Positions 46,030 through 63,600 of a DNA stretch of 64,000 nt are shown piece after piece. The notes under the pieces were generated by a model. That model saw nothing but the letters and a program-made list of their open reading frames with translations. It did not search any database and was not told where the DNA came from. Source of the DNA: Folioceros fuciformis. Lineage: Eukaryota > Anthocerotophyta > Anthocerotopsida > Anthocerotales. The stretch covers positions 62,001 through 126,000 of the forward strand of contig JBNGIO010006037.1 in assembly GCA_049999805.1 (NCBI GenBank). The letters are read 5' to 3'. The position numbers and the translations under genes were made by a program. Position 1 is the stretch's first letter. The number at the start of each line of letters is the position of its first letter.

Positions 46030-48201
46030 TTACACAATGAAGTCGTAGCCTTCGTCCTTCATGCTGGCTTTTGCAGCTTGGAGAAAGTTCTGTAATGCAT
46101 GGAGCCTCGAGTCAACGTCCAGCCCTGCTGTACCCCGGGTTACATGGTTGCTTGGTGTTTTCTGCTCCGGCACCTCTGTTCCCATCTGTTCCTCCTCAGG
46201 AATTGGCAGTGCAGGGAGGGTGGCGTGGAGCATGTCATCGAAGTTGCTAACACCCTCCTTCTCCTTCTTGGCAAAGGTTGCAAGCCTTTCTTCCACTTCC
46301 TGCAAGACTTTGAGAGGGGAGTTGGGGTCATTGGAGGGAGCTGGAGCAGTTTGCTTGATGTCAGGACTGCGCTGCCTGGGACGCGGACTCAAGACTGCTG
46401 CTTTGGCGTCTACGCTATGGGTTTCCGCACTGTGTCTCGTCTTCACATATTCTGCCAACTTCCTTGGGCTCATTGACGTGAGGTTCCTTGGTTCTGTAAG
46501 TGTTGTTCTCTGTCCCTGCTCCGCATCAGGATCCGATTCGTCCTTATTATCAGGTCGAGGCGGAATTCTGATTGGAACTCGGCCACCTTGTGATCCTTGC
46601 GGCGGTCGCTCACTGGGGGTTCTCGCTCTTGGCGACAGGGAATCCCTGGAAAACGGCCTTGTACTAGCTGCCGCAGACGTCATAGCATTCGCTGCCAGAT
46701 ACGCATCATAAGGTGACGCGCCTCTGGAGACGTTCCGTGTGCTAGATACACCTCGAGGAGAGTTCTCCCTGGTGGAGAAAGCAGATGTTTGTCGGCTGCT
46801 CCCAGCACTCTGTTGAAGGTATCGCTGCACAAGATGAGGAGGCGAAGTGTATCTGAATGCGTTGTCCCTGTCTCTTGGTGAAATTCCACTCCTTGGGGAA
46901 ATGGTCCTGGCCTCAGAACCCATGTTCCTCCCCCGGGGCGTTTGAGACCTGGTGGATGATGCCGACTTGGCTCTCTCGGGCATCATCTTGCCTGCCCTGG
47001 GCGTTGTGTTTCGTGAAGGAAATGTGGACCTGGATCTCTCATAACTTCTCTTGGGGTTGAAGGAACGCCCGGGCTGCCGGCTGTGGCTCTGCAGCCTGGA
47101 TGCGTAGGGGGAAGGTCTCCGGCTGTTCCTTGCACTGGAGGCCGCAGAAGAACCCCAGTCCCCGGGCTGTGGAGAGGTGCTTCTGGTGGAGTGGTGAGGA
47201 GAGCGTGGCCGGCTGCCTCCATACAACGATGACACCCAGTCCGGTCGTCTGGAAACAGAGGAGGCAGGCGAGTCGGGGTCTGCTCTCAGCTGCTTCCTCA
47301 GGATGTCCACCGCATGCTCCATGTCTCGGATCTGTCCTCGCAACCTCCTCTCTGAAATTCTGGCAATCTTCACCTCATCCTGCAATGCCATCTTCTCTTT
47401 TGTAATGAGCAGAACAGAGTGCTTTTGATGCAATCTCTCCGCCTTAAACTCTTGCTGCAATTCCTCCATCCTCTTCCGCATGACCTGCATGTCCCGAGCA
47501 TGCAGCTTCTTCTCCTGGAGCTCTGATATCAGCAGCTGACATTTTTTCTTGTAAACGGCAAGGTCTCTGGCAAGCTTCTGCTTATCTTCGTTCAATCCGT
47601 CTGCATGTTTGCCGTGAGGTTGCACCCCGTCAGCGCAATTGCGACACCCTGTATGGCCGTGCGGGGTCGCAAAGTTCACCCTGCTCCTCAACTGTGCTTT
47701 CAGGTGCGCAATTTCCGCCCGCTGTCTCTTGACCGTCCTCTTCAAGGATTCGGCATCAGGATGCTCCTCAAACAGGAGGGGCAGGGGGTAATGCACCCTG
47801 TCGAACTCTCCATCGTAGGTGAGAATCAAATAGCGCTTGTTGTTTGCTATCAGCGGTATCTGCCCAGGCTCAGGAGATCTCCTATGCTTCAGCATCTCCA
47901 GATCCTGGTACGACAGAAGCTCCACAAAAACAGACTCCGATTCCTGCAGTATCGCAGACCGCAGCATGCTTACAAACACAGTGAACTTCTTGAAACTGCC
48001 CGTCTTCTGCGTGATGCCTTCTATGTAACGGGCCGTGAAGTCCCCCTTCCACAACAACCCGCTGTTCTTCTGCTCCACCTCCAGACACAGATGGTCTGCC
48101 ACCGTCACCGTCATGGTGAAGAAGTAGTGCTCGTTGTGGAACACCAGCTCCATCTCCAACTCGAAGTTACCTCCTTTGTCCATTTCCCTGGCACCTGTCA
48201 T
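46030..48201 (-). CDS. CCDC61: CCDC61/VFL3-like basal-body (centriole) protein
   Basis: CCDC61 (VFL3 in Chlamydomonas) is a centriolar protein needed for basal-body positioning and associated fibres. It has an XRCC4/SAS-6-type head followed by a coiled coil. One exon of 723 codons from the ATG at 48199-48201; codons upstream in this frame lack an ATG. The head is well conserved: LCLEVEQKNSGLLWKGDF, YIEGITQKTGSFKKFTVF, ESVFVELLSYQDLEMLK and NNKRYLILTYDGEFDRVHY. A coiled coil (about residues 175-310) and a long Ser/Arg/Pro-rich disordered tail follow. The absence of introns in a 2.2 kb gene is notable here. Its presence implies a lineage with motile cells. Confidence 0.88.
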   Translation of the reverse strand: MTGAREMDKGGNFELEMELVFHNEHYFFTMTVTVADHLCLEVEQKNSGLLWKGDFTARYIEGITQKTGSFKKFTVFVSMLRSAILQESESVFVELLSYQDLEMLKHRRSPEPGQIPLIANNKRYLILTYDGEFDRVHYPLPLLFEEHPDAESLKRTVKRQRAEIAHLKAQLRSRVNFATPHGHTGCRNCADGVQPHGKHADGLNEDKQKLARDLAVYKKKCQLLISELQEKKLHARDMQVMRKRMEELQQEFKAERLHQKHSVLLITKEKMALQDEVKIARISERRLRGQIRDMEHAVDILRKQLRADPDSPASSVSRRPDWVSSLYGGSRPRSPHHSTRSTSPQPGDWGSSAASSARNSRRPSPYASRLQSHSRQPGRSFNPKRSYERSRSTFPSRNTTPRAGKMMPERAKSASSTRSQTPRGRNMGSEARTISPRSGISPRDRDNAFRYTSPPHLVQRYLQQSAGSSRQTSAFSTRENSPRGVSSTRNVSRGASPYDAYLAANAMTSAAASTRPFSRDSLSPRARTPSERPPQGSQGGRVPIRIPPRPDNKDESDPDAEQGQRTTLTEPRNLTSMSPRKLAEYVKTRHSAETHSVDAKAAVLSPRPRQRSPDIKQTAPAPSNDPNSPLKVLQEVEERLATFAKKEKEGVSNFDDMLHATLPALPIPEEEQMGTEVPEQKTPSNHVTRGTAGLDVDSRLHALQNFLQAAKASMKDEGYDFIV

Positions 48202-48744
48202 GGTGGCCTTCACCTCACTTCATACAAATCCTTATGGATCTCTCGTGCCCATCACACATGGTATCGGGCACATGCAATCACAAGCAAGGTGCGATCGCGT
48301 TAAGCCAGATTCAGAACACGACGAGGAGGGAAGCTCAGGGAAACGGGTTGCCCTGCTTTGGTTCTCCTCAACGGCTACTGCGAGCAGGCCTGGCCTTCTG
48401 TCAGTTGTTCTGTTCAATGTCGCGTGGCACCCAAATGTGCGCGACTCTTTAACTGCCCCCTAACCGAACCCTTCTGCTTTCGTTGCCGGACGATACAGAT
48501 GGTTGTCTTGTGAATTTCGTGAAATGTGCAGTGTCCACTGCAGCCAAGCTCACGCAACACACAGGGAGACAACAAACCACACGAGGCAAAACGCTTACAA
48601 GCAAAGGTTTTGTACACAAGTTTACGGGCTGCATAGCTTCCAGCAGGATGAGACGTACAACAAATGCATGATGCTCCTAGATGCATACACTCGCCCCATT
48701 TAGACTGCCTTCACATCAATCTTACGAAACGAGCCACTGATACT
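48202..48744. other. intergenic region between MSRA 3' end and CCDC61-like start
   Basis: About 540 bases holding the presumed CCDC61-like promoter/leader and the MSRA 3' untranslated region. Nothing else is recognised. Confidence 0.5.
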
Positions 48745-49457
48745 TCAGCCATAGCATCGGATGGGGTCGTTGCACCCCTTAGCGGCTGATTGTTTGCTTC
48801 CACCCCGTCCACCCTTCTCCAGGTACTGTTGGTGGTAGTCTTCCGCAAGATAGAACTCTTTGGCCGGCAACACCTCGGTGGCAATCTTCTTCCCAATCCG
48901 CTTCTCCTCTTCCTTCAAGGACTCGTGCGCAAGCCGCTCCTGCTCAGGCGTGTGGAAGTAGATTCCCGACCTGTACTGCGATCCGACATCATTCCCCTGG
49001 AACAATGCACAACAGTGAGCACCTCGGGATGGTTTTCGCAAGCCATTGCAACAGAACGAGCAGGAGCAGAAACAAAGGGGACACCTGTCGATCGCGCTGC
49101 GTGGGATCATGCTTCTTCCAGAACACATCCAAGAGCTTCTCGTACGACACGTGCGCAGGATCGTAGGTGAGATGCACTGCTTCCACATGCCCAGTCAATC
49201 CTCCGCAGACGTCGTGGTAGCTCGGGTTCTTGGTGTGCCCCTGCGTGTACCCGACCGCCGTCTGCACAGGGACGACACCTCATCAGCGTGACAAGCAAGA
49301 GAAGAACTTGTGAGAACTCGCCACCTTCAATCTGCTGGGCCAAGATCCATCATCAATTCACCTTGGTCACGCCCGGAACCCGCTGGAAAGCAAGCTCCAC
49401 GCTCCAGAAGCAGCCGGCAGCGAAGGTAGCCTCGTGAGTCTGTCCGACAGGAGCCAT
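48745..49457 (-). CDS. MSRA: peptide methionine sulfoxide reductase A
   Basis: Reduces methionine-S-sulfoxide in proteins. Three exons, 49362-49457, 49085-49261 and 48745-48996, give 174 residues. The catalytic motif GCFW is at residues 15-18. [57 protein letters not shown] and EDYHQQYL follow, and the plant-type C-terminus [11 protein letters not shown] holds the recycling cysteines. The protein begins almost directly at the domain, with no transit peptide, so the cytosol is the likely site. Confidence 0.95.
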
Positions 49458-49891
49458 GATGCTCGAAATATGAGCTGAGGAAAGGGCGATTGCCAAGAGC
49501 AGACTTGAGAACAGAAACAAGCAGGAGGGCAAAGGAGAGCAAAGGAATGCACAATTGGCTTGGGTTGTCACCATCTTTATACAAGGATGCCTGACATGTG
49601 TCCTTCTCACTTCCTTCCGCGCCTGGTTCGCTGAATCTGCTAGGCTTCGCTTCTAGTAATGTGAGCCTCTAACTGTCATTTACCACGAGAGCGTCGAGGA
49701 AGGTGCACTTGGGGTCCACGATAACAACGCTACTGAAACGAAGAGGCACCTGAGTTGCAGACCCCCAATATTTGGTTGGAGTCGTTGACTACGTCGCATG
49801 ATGGACATTTGAGATCAAAATTTCCTATCTATGGAACAGTGCTATCGAGAGGGGAGCCTGAATAAGGCCGCATAAATGAACCTCACAACAG
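49458..49891. other. intergenic region between JMJ gene 3' end and MSRA start
   Basis: About 430 bases. It presumably contains the MSRA promoter/leader and the 3' untranslated region of the demethylase gene. No distinct feature is seen. Confidence 0.5.
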
Positions 49892-54735
<4,844 letters not shown>

Positions 54736-55966
54736 GGCACTAGCATCTTCCAACAGGCAACAACATCACTACACTGTCACCAACAACCAAAACCTGTGCA
54801 CACCTTCCTTAGCACATGCAGCAGTCCGGGTTTGAGGGAAGCACATGAGCAATTCAACAAATGGGCTGCTCTATCCCACTTTCTAAGCAGGAGCACAAGT
54901 CCAGCAGTCCCTAGATCACTTCCTACACTAGCAGCTGAATCAACACATAAAAACACGTACAGGGCCACATGCCCATGACCGAGCCAGCCTCCAGAGAGTT
55001 TGAAAACTGGAACGGAACAGATCACCCAAATCAACCCTGCAACCCCAACCCCAGCTACGAAACGCTCATTGAAGCTAAGTAAGTGCAGGTCTTCGGCAAG
55101 AGCAAGAGCAGATGCAGACGGCAACAGAGCTACAGGGCAGCAACGGGGCGGCTGCCAACGATGTGCTGAGGCACACAATCAAGGTTCACCCAAGCAGCAT
55201 GTTATGGGACACCGGCAAACTGGGCCAATCGGCAACCCTAATGCTCAATCCAGCAGCGATGAGGTGCAATCCATGAAGCTCCCAAGGCAGCACGCCATAG
55301 CCCACCCACCGTAAAATATTATCCGCGCATCTGTAATTACGCCAGCTTACATTTATGCTCTCGCAGACTACCCAACTGTATAGGTGGCCAGTTTTGTGTC
55401 CAGCACCACTACATTAGGTACCCATTTCCTACTTCCTATTTACCGTTTAATTAATTCTCGGCCCATTTTAACTCACCATTATTAGGTCACACTGCGGCAC
55501 ACTGGACTCCTATTGACCCTTTCTTCCGCAGGTCCACCTTGATTCAAGTCCGCACCTGGGAGGGACCTGGACTCTGCCCCGTCCCAAGGCGAAGAAGCCG
55601 CTTCCGGGCAGGCCGAGGGGCAACGTCCAAGGGAATTCCCAAAGCAAACTCACGGTAGGTATGTAGGTAGGTCAACCGTTCTTCTTTAGGGCACCGTTTC
55701 TTTTAACCTTCTCCTTCCTTGTCACGAAAGTGCTGCCTGCGCTTGCAACCAAGGGTGCGGCTGAGGCGGACTTGCGAACGAATACGAAAACAGCCATTCG
55801 CCTGCTTGCATTGTCTTGCTTGCGTAGTTCAGAGGAGGCAGGACTTGAGTTGGAGCGCTAACGGAGCAATGATTGGGACATGTGGATATGAACGGGGGAT
55901 CGGGGATTGTGTTTCTTATTGTGATCCACGCACCGAAACACCGGAATCGGTATCGGCATCGGAAGT
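54736..55966. other. intergenic region upstream of the JMJ gene
   Basis: About 1.2 kb containing the demethylase promoter and leader and the 3' flank of the TTC39-like gene. No other gene is recognised. Confidence 0.5.
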
Positions 55967-58900
55967 TTACAAGGCATCCAAGAACATGTCTTCGGCGCCG
56001 TTTTCCTCTGCAGCTTTCATGAGACCAGACGAACCGGCATCACACTCCTGACTGTCCTTCCAAATGCCGTCAGCGCTCGCCATGGTGCAGTCCACCACCG
56101 TTCTTGTCTGGAGGAGAGACAGTACTCAAAACTAGGGGCCAAAGTGTTGGAAAGAGAGCGGGGTTTGACACCTTACCTCTCCTCCCATCAACAGTTGGAT
56201 GGCTCCGCGAGCCGCGTGAACTCGCCCTAGCAATCGCCAGAGGAAGTTATAGTCCTGCTTAAAACCTTCTGCTAATTCCAGCTCTTCCTTGGCCTGCAGC
56301 GGGCGCTGTTGAGTCAGGAATCGGAGCTGCGGTAGATTGCACCCAAAATAGGATCCCCCTGGAGACCATACCTTCTCGAGGAGGTCGTAGTTGGTGGCCT
56401 CCGCTGGTTTCTTAGCTGCTCTTTCAGTGAACTGCATTATTAAGAGCAAGGCGCGCTCGTAGGCAGCCATTGGAATGACGAAGAGCTCGTTTTGGACAAA
56501 GCAAGTCTCATCCCTACCGTCCAAAGTGGCAGGTGAACCAGGTCAATTTGCTTGTCAGACACGTTGCATCTGACGAGGCGAGAATCGGTCACGAACCTGA
56601 CCCTCTCCAAACAATCGTGAGCTTCTTCCAGTCTGCCAAGTTCTCGCAACGCTGTGCCTTTTACTAAGTTGCATACGGCAGCGTCATCTTCCGGTTCGTC
56701 ACACTCCTGTGTAGCGAGCGACGCACCAAGTTGTTACGTGCCAGGCTGATTACGGTAGGACGACCATCGAATTACACAGGCTTCCAGGGATTACCTCATC
56801 TTCGAACTCAGCGGCGTCGGACTCATCGGTACCATTGGGAGTACCAATGGTCTCACCGTCAGCTTGAGATTCCTTACAGACCACGGCCTCTGATTCCTCT
56901 ATGATCCCGATAACGCCCTCCAGTTCTTCTTTAGGCATCTTCAACAGTTGCGGCACGGAAAGAAAGGATCAGACTTCGGTCCCGCAGACTTCTACACGTC
57001 ACACCCATTTACATCAGGAAGTATGTGCCCGATGCGTGTATACCTGGGGGAAGGAGTTCCACAGGTAGAGGAAGGTCACTCCAGATATACGTCCCTGCAG
57101 ACTTTTGACTCCCTCTGGACTATCCAGGCCATGGTCCTTCACCTGCGCCAACATCATGCCGGACATTGATCACTCGACCCAGCCGTCCCAACTGCAAGCC
57201 TATAGGAACAGGAGAGCTTGTACCAACCATCCTGGACGCATATTGTTCCTCTGCCAATACACGGCCAGACAACGTTCCCCTCATCAATCCTTGAACCTGC
57301 CAAAGCCAAAAATCAATACGTCGTCCTCTGCAGAACTAGAGATCAACACAACCATCCCTCAAATTCACCCGGACTCCCACGGCAGGAAGCCTAATTGATG
57401 GCAAGCACTGCCTACAAAAACAAAAACGAAAAAAAACTGAACCAGGGGTTGACCTTACCCTCGCAAACTTGGCTGCAGCATATTCTGCCTCGCCTCTCAT
57501 AGACAGACACACGCCCTGTAACGTGGAGTGAAGAGTTAACAACATTACGAGCTTAGCAGGACTCACTACAAAGGTATGGAAGATAAAAATCTTGACTCAC
57601 ATGTACGTACGAGAAGAAGGCACGAGACCACACGCTTTCTTGCTCAAGCTCAGCCCAGTAGACCTCTGCATCTCCCCACTTTACCCAAAACAAAATGAGA
57701 ACCACCATTGCACAAGCAAACGGAACCTCCAAAGGCCAGAGCTGTCCTACTTACTCAAACCACAAATACAGCAAATTGGCCATACATACCTTAAGCTGTA
57801 ACATATGACCCAATCCAAGTTCATACACCCATGCGTGGCGTAGCTTGAAGAACTTCGAGTCAGGTGGAAGTTTCAGGCCCTGTTTCACACACGGGAACGA
57901 AGCTCAAGAAAAATGCCTGCCGAACCACCATGGAACCACCATGTATGTCGGAACAAAGTGGCGTTCTAACCTCATCAAGGTCCGAAAAATATCGCAGGGA
58001 GCCCTTCAGATCTTTCTTCAGTCTTTGAAGTCGACCCTTATAAAAGCTGCCAATACCCAGGGCCGGGCGGGTCAGGTCATGCAAAAGCTGTCATGTTTGG
58101 CAGCCTGATCAACCTAACAGCCTACAAGTATAGACGCAGTCACCTGAGGAAGAAACTTGCAGGGTACTTCCTATCTAGTAAATCTAGTATGCGCTCAGCT
58201 TCAGAGACATGCAGCTCCCGTTCCTTTCAAAAGGATACCAATGTTAGAATATGGATGACAATAAACTACTGCGGCCTTGCGATCCACTCCTCACAAGAGG
58301 TCTCAGATAATGGTATGCAGTAGAAAATGTCACCTGAGGAATAGAGAAGAATGAGGGCAATATTACATGATATGATAAAAGCAGCCTGCAAGCAGCAGCA
58401 TTCATTTCAACAGCGTCCACCACCCAGAGAAACTGAAGAAGAGTAAGACGGTAAAGGTGGGTCCCATGGCAAGGCAACCTACATTCCAGATACAGAAGAC
58501 CGCAAGCCTCCTCCTCGAAGACTCTGTTCTATAGCACTCAATCCAGCAGCTCGGTCGCAGGGGAAACCAAGCACTGAGAGCAAACGCAACAGCTTTGGAG
58601 GTAACAAAGATATGGCCAAGCTAAAGCCACCAGAACCGAGCCTTACTGCTCCAACGTCGTGCTCGCTCCTCCTTGCTCGGTGCTTTTCACAGCACAAAAA
58701 GCAGGGTAATTCACCATACGAAACAGTCCTCTTCAGGCCATATCACCCCGACGGATCTAGAGGCCATACCTGTCGCTGAATTATACCGTGACAAAGCTTG
58801 TAGCCACGAATCGCTTTCCGGATCAACAGCGCTGCCTGAACATCGCACATCACCAGTAGAGCAAAAACAACATATCAAAAGCTGACGGCTATCCTCATCA

Positions 58901-59628
58901 TCTATGTGAATACTCACCCTGAAGAAAGCAGCAATCGATTCCTCGAAAAAACAAAGAACTGCAGACAAGTACGTCGCTTCTGCCTCAATGATGCGGCTGC
59001 AACGCAGAAGATGACATGGTTACCACCTGCTCCCTGCAGCCAACCACAGACACAAAGCGCGAGGAAAGAATTGCAGACAAAGGTACCAAGTGAGCTCTTC
59101 TTCCGGAATCTCCTCGAGTTTGGGAGAAGGCGACGAGAAGTACCCCATGCCCCAAGAAGCAATGCTCTGCACCCAGCCCTGCTTTGGGATGTGCTCTGAA
59201 GCCAGAGTCGCAGCCTCTTGCAATCTTTCCATAGCTTGTTTTCTGCGATGCGACCGCACCACGCCATGCCTACAGTGTACACAAGGAGGCCGTGCAATTG
59301 CGCCAGAAGAAAAACTCCTCACCTGTCTTCTTCTGCGCCGGTGATGCCAGCCTTAGCAAAAAGTACGACAGCATGGCAGTGTGTGAAGATGGGAACAGAG
59401 CCGGCCACACAATCCTTAGTCTCCGCCCTCTCCTCCACAAACTTCTCAGCTTCATCGAACTTCCCCTGCAGAAAAAGCCTGAAGAGCACGTCCCGGAATC
59501 CAGTAAGCCACGACCCGGGCACAGCATAGCGACGCACAAGAAAAGGCCTTTCATGCTCCGCAGTGCACATACTTCAGCGCATTCTCCGCTTCATCGCACG
59601 CCCGGACAACTGCACTAGACACCTCCAT
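55967..59628 (-). CDS. TTC39/IML2-type tetratricopeptide-repeat protein
   Basis: Member of the Iml2/TTC39 family of TPR proteins; the yeast protein is linked to inclusion-body clearance and lipid droplets, animal ones to lipid handling, and the plant role is unknown to me. At least 12 exons. First exons 59569-59628 (from ATG), 59323-59465 and 59087-59242 join in frame: GKFDEAEKFVEERAETKD, AVVLFAKAGITGAEED, SWGMGYFSSPSPKLEEIPEE. Then CRIIEAEATYLSAVL...FFEESIAAFFR, LLIRKAIRGYKLCHGIIQRQ, the family signature GSGGFSLAISLLPPKLLRLL (58620), AERILDLLDRKYPASFFLR (58170), FYKGRLQRLKKDLKGSLRYF (58020), RHAWVYELGHMLQLK (57840), LVKGTALRELGRLEEAHDCL (56650) and FKQDYNFLWRLLGRVHAARG (56240). The last exon follows the acceptor at about 56098 and ends at the TAA at 55967. 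The middle part (58240-58480) is not resolved. Confidence 0.85.
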
Positions 59629-60608
59629 GGCAGCTACTTCTTTGCTCAAGTATGTCACAACTGGCCTGCTACATATTGGCCATCCAGGAGCTCAGAATTG
59701 ATTGGCATTTCTGAGCATGTCTTCCCGCCTTGCCTGCCTGGAGCCCGAATTGTAAGCCGCCTATCTTGGAGCCAATCTCCGATGGCTCATTACGGCCAAG
59801 CGACCCTGCCTGATTCAGCATCCAGAGAAAGCTCGAGGCCGGAACGGGGCTGGAACTGCAGATCGGGAGTCGAGAAGCGAGCTGGCCGAGTGTAGGTGGG
59901 CGAGCATCCGAGGGTCCTGCGGCATAATGAATAGTAATATCCGACCACGATAAGGGCCGAGACGAGGCGAGCCGGTCGTCCCGCTGGTGACCGGCTGGAT
60001 CGGACAGCGTTGCTTTCTGGCAGTTGAGGCATGGGTTCGGCGCGCTTATCACTGTTTGGAGAGCTTGCCGCTTTTTAGGCGGCTGCTGCCTGCGGGGGAT
60101 CGGCCACGATCTCTCAACGGGATGTGTTTTGTCCAGGATGATCCACGATTGAACAACCGGTGATGAAGATGGAGAATTGGTCAGACGATCTGTTGGATGT
60201 GAGGAGGAAGGGGATGGCCCAACAGGGATCTTTCCGAGTGTCCACAAAACAGGGTCACTTAGCATGGCTACTGAGTTTGGTTCGCAAGATGGCGTTGTTA
60301 GTCTCCGAGCGGCGCATCATGGATGGAGGAAACGCTTCTTCCTAAGACGCTGCATCACCACTGGAATCTACTGTATGAACTGTAAAATCTACTATCTTTG
60401 ACGTCTACCCCATGGAACAGTACACATAAACAGTCGTTCTTGGCTCATCTGAGGCGAGATCCCGGAAGACGCACAACCCGAACCGTGTAAGGCCTTCCGT
60501 GAGTACATCATTCCCTACCGTGCGTATGTACATGGTCAATGATATGGTACAGTACAAACAGCAGGTGCTGCTGGAGATTGACTTCACTCGGGGCTTGGTA
60601 CCCGGCTT
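59629..60608. other. intergenic region, about 1 kb
   Basis: Between the FTSH 3' end and the start of the TTC39-like gene. A minus-strand open frame of 198 codons here has no family features and Ser/Pro/Arg-rich composition, so I do not call it. It should include the TTC39-like promoter and the FTSH 3' untranslated region. Confidence 0.5.
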
Positions 60609-63600
60609 CTAAACCAACGCAGGGGCTGGAAGCACGGCAGGCGCCGTGCCGTCATCTTTGGGAGGTACTTCCGGCTCCGGTAAGGCATCGGCATCCTTGC
60701 CAGAATCATCATCCACCTCCGTGAACCCCTGCTTGAATTTGTCGTAGTTACTCAACTCTGCAGGTTTGAAGGGCCGCTCCCCCAGAATCTGGATAAGGTC
60801 ATTCTGATGTAGCACTTCTTTCTCGAGAAGCTTTTGAGCTAGGGCCTCTACGCCCTCTCGGTGCTTCGTCACGATGTCCACAGTTCGCTGGTATGCTATA
60901 TCCACCCACTCCCGAACTTCGTTGTCAATCATCGCTGCTGTGTCATCACTGTAGGGCTTTGTCATCTCCATACCATCCTCTCTTTGTGGGAACGATAAAA
61001 GGCCTATTTTTTTGCTGAACCCGTAAACGCCTATCTGGGCATACGTCATCTTTGTCACCTTCTCCAAATCGTTCTGAGCGCCTGTGGAAATTTTGCCAAT
61101 CAAAACCTGCAGGAATTGAAGATACAAGGAAAGTCAGACACAAGTAAACGCAAACGGGTAACGGAAAACACATAACACTTGGGAATGCCTGCAGGCACAC
61201 CTCTTCTGCTGCCCGTCCACCAAGGATCATGCAGGTCATGTCCAGCAATTGTTCCTTTGTCATGAGGAGATTCTCATTCGGTAAGTACTGCGCAAAGCCC
61301 AATGCCGCAGAGCCTCGAGGAACAATGGATACTTTCAACAATGGCTCTGCATGCTCTAGAAACCATCCGGTGACTGCATGACCTGCTTCATGATACGCAA
61401 CGGTTCTCCTTTCCTCCTTGCTGATAACCTACTTGGACACCAAGGCATGACAGGCAAGTCACATCAGCATCAATCGGAGCCAAGTCACCATCAGATATAT
61501 AACCGACAAGGCAGAATCAAACGTTGCTCTTACCTTCAGTTTCTTCTCTAGGCCCCCAATTATTCTGTCAATGGCTGCCTCAAAATGTTCCATCGATATT
61601 TCTTCTTTGTCATTTCTGGCAGCAATAAGGGCGGCCTCATTACAGACATTCGCAATGTCTGCACCGGCAAAGCCTGGGGTCAGTGCAGCCATGCGCTCAG
61701 AATAGTACTGAATCTTCTGGTCCAGCTTCAACTTTTTCAGATATATCCGGAATATTTGCTCGCGACCCTTGATGTCAGGCCTGTCAATGGTGATCTGTCT
61801 GTCAAAGCGCCCGGGCCGTAGCAATGCTTTGTCAAGGATGTCAGGCCTATTTGTACCTGCAAGTACAACAACACCGGATGTGCTACCAAAGCCATCCATC
61901 TCCACTAGGAGCTGATTTAGAGTGCTTTCTCTCTCATCATTAGCACCTGCAAAGCCTCCTCTGCCTCGTGCCCGACCAATGGCATCAATCTCATCAATGA
62001 AGATAATGCTTGGACTCGATTGCCGAGCTTGAGCAAACAAATCCCTCACGCGTGATGGACCAACTCCTACAAACATTTCCATAAAATCCGACCCACTTAT
62101 CGCAAGAAAAGGGACACCTGCCTCTCCTGCTGTTGCTTTGGCCAAAAGAGTTTTCCCTGTGCCAGGTGGGCCCACTAGAAGAGCTCCCTTGGGAATTTTG
62201 GCACCAATCTCCTGGTACTTTTTGGGATTTTTCAAAAAGTGAACAAACTCCATAACTTCCTCCTTTGCCTCATCGCAGCCAGCGACATCCTTGAAACTGA
62301 CCTGAGTGCCAGACACAAGTATCAGTGATTCGACCACAAACGACTACACACCAAATAGTCAGCCTTGGAATGTACATGCATTGATAATCTTCCCCCCATT
62401 CCAGGAAGCATAAAAGGAAGGCATAATGCATCACTGAAACAATGTACCCACAGAATCATTGGCATTCATGTCTTTCCCACCTTATCCTTAGCCTTCTTTG
62501 AGAGCTTTGTGACCTGCGCCTTTCCAACACTGAATATGCCTCTACCCCCCATGCCACCACCACCACCGCCAATGCCAAATCCACCCTGCATCCTCCTCGT
62601 GAAGTAGATGTAGCCAGCGATTAAAAGTAGCGTAGGCGCAAGCCGCAGTAGCTCCTGCTGCCAACTAAGTTCTGACACATATGTCACTGAAACCTGATCA
62701 TGTGGATCGACGCCCAAGGCATCCTGTGCATCTTCCAGCTTCCTCTCGAACGACTCAATGCTGCCAATGTTGAAAAAATACTTGTACTTGGCATCATTTG
62801 TTGCAGGATGGTGGGAGTCAGTTTGCAAATCACCAAGATCACCTTGTGAGCCCGTCCGAGATGCCTTTACATATACTTTAGCAACACTTTTGTTTGATAC
62901 CTCAATGTGGTCCACAAGCCCTGGCTCAAGCAACTTATTCTTGAACTCCTGGAAGCTGATCTGTACAAAAGCGAAAGGCTGCGTTACAAGTACTGACAAG
63001 CTGGCAGATTCAGCTCGGACATACGGAAAAAGGAGACATAAGACAACCAGATTCAATGATCCATGCAATATCAGTCATGCTGTACGTTTACCTGCTCTGC
63101 ATCAACACGACCCATACCCAATGTGGCCAGGGCTGCGATTGTCAGCAAACCAGTGGTGACCAAAGCCTGAAACGAGGCCCATGGCACTTCTATCGATGGA
63201 TTTGGATCTTCAGATTTCTGCTCCTCTGTAAGTAATTTGAAGTTCATGTTAGCCGCCAATAAAGATGGGATGATTTCGACTACATGAGCTGCATCAGCCT
63301 TACCGTTTTTGGGATCTTTCTCGTTTTGACCTTTCGGTATTCCCTTCTTATTCTTGGGATAGAAATTCTCATAACCTGTTCCACCCAGAAAAGCGAACGA
63401 GATGAGAATATTTATCCAGCACGGCAGAAAAGTGGCAACGCGTTATACAAACCGACCCTTACTCTTTTTCCTTGGAGTCTCGCTGCAGAGCAGCCTTCGC
63501 CAGCCAGGACTCTCCAGCAAATTCCTTGCTACATTCGGTCTCACAAGGCCCCCCCTTGCCGGACCTAGCGTCTGAAACATCCATGCTGGTGTATGTGTTG

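Noticed and set aside
59669-60265. Minus-strand open frame of 198 codons
   Set aside because: Ser/Pro/Arg-rich with no recognisable motif and no plausible splice context; likely chance.
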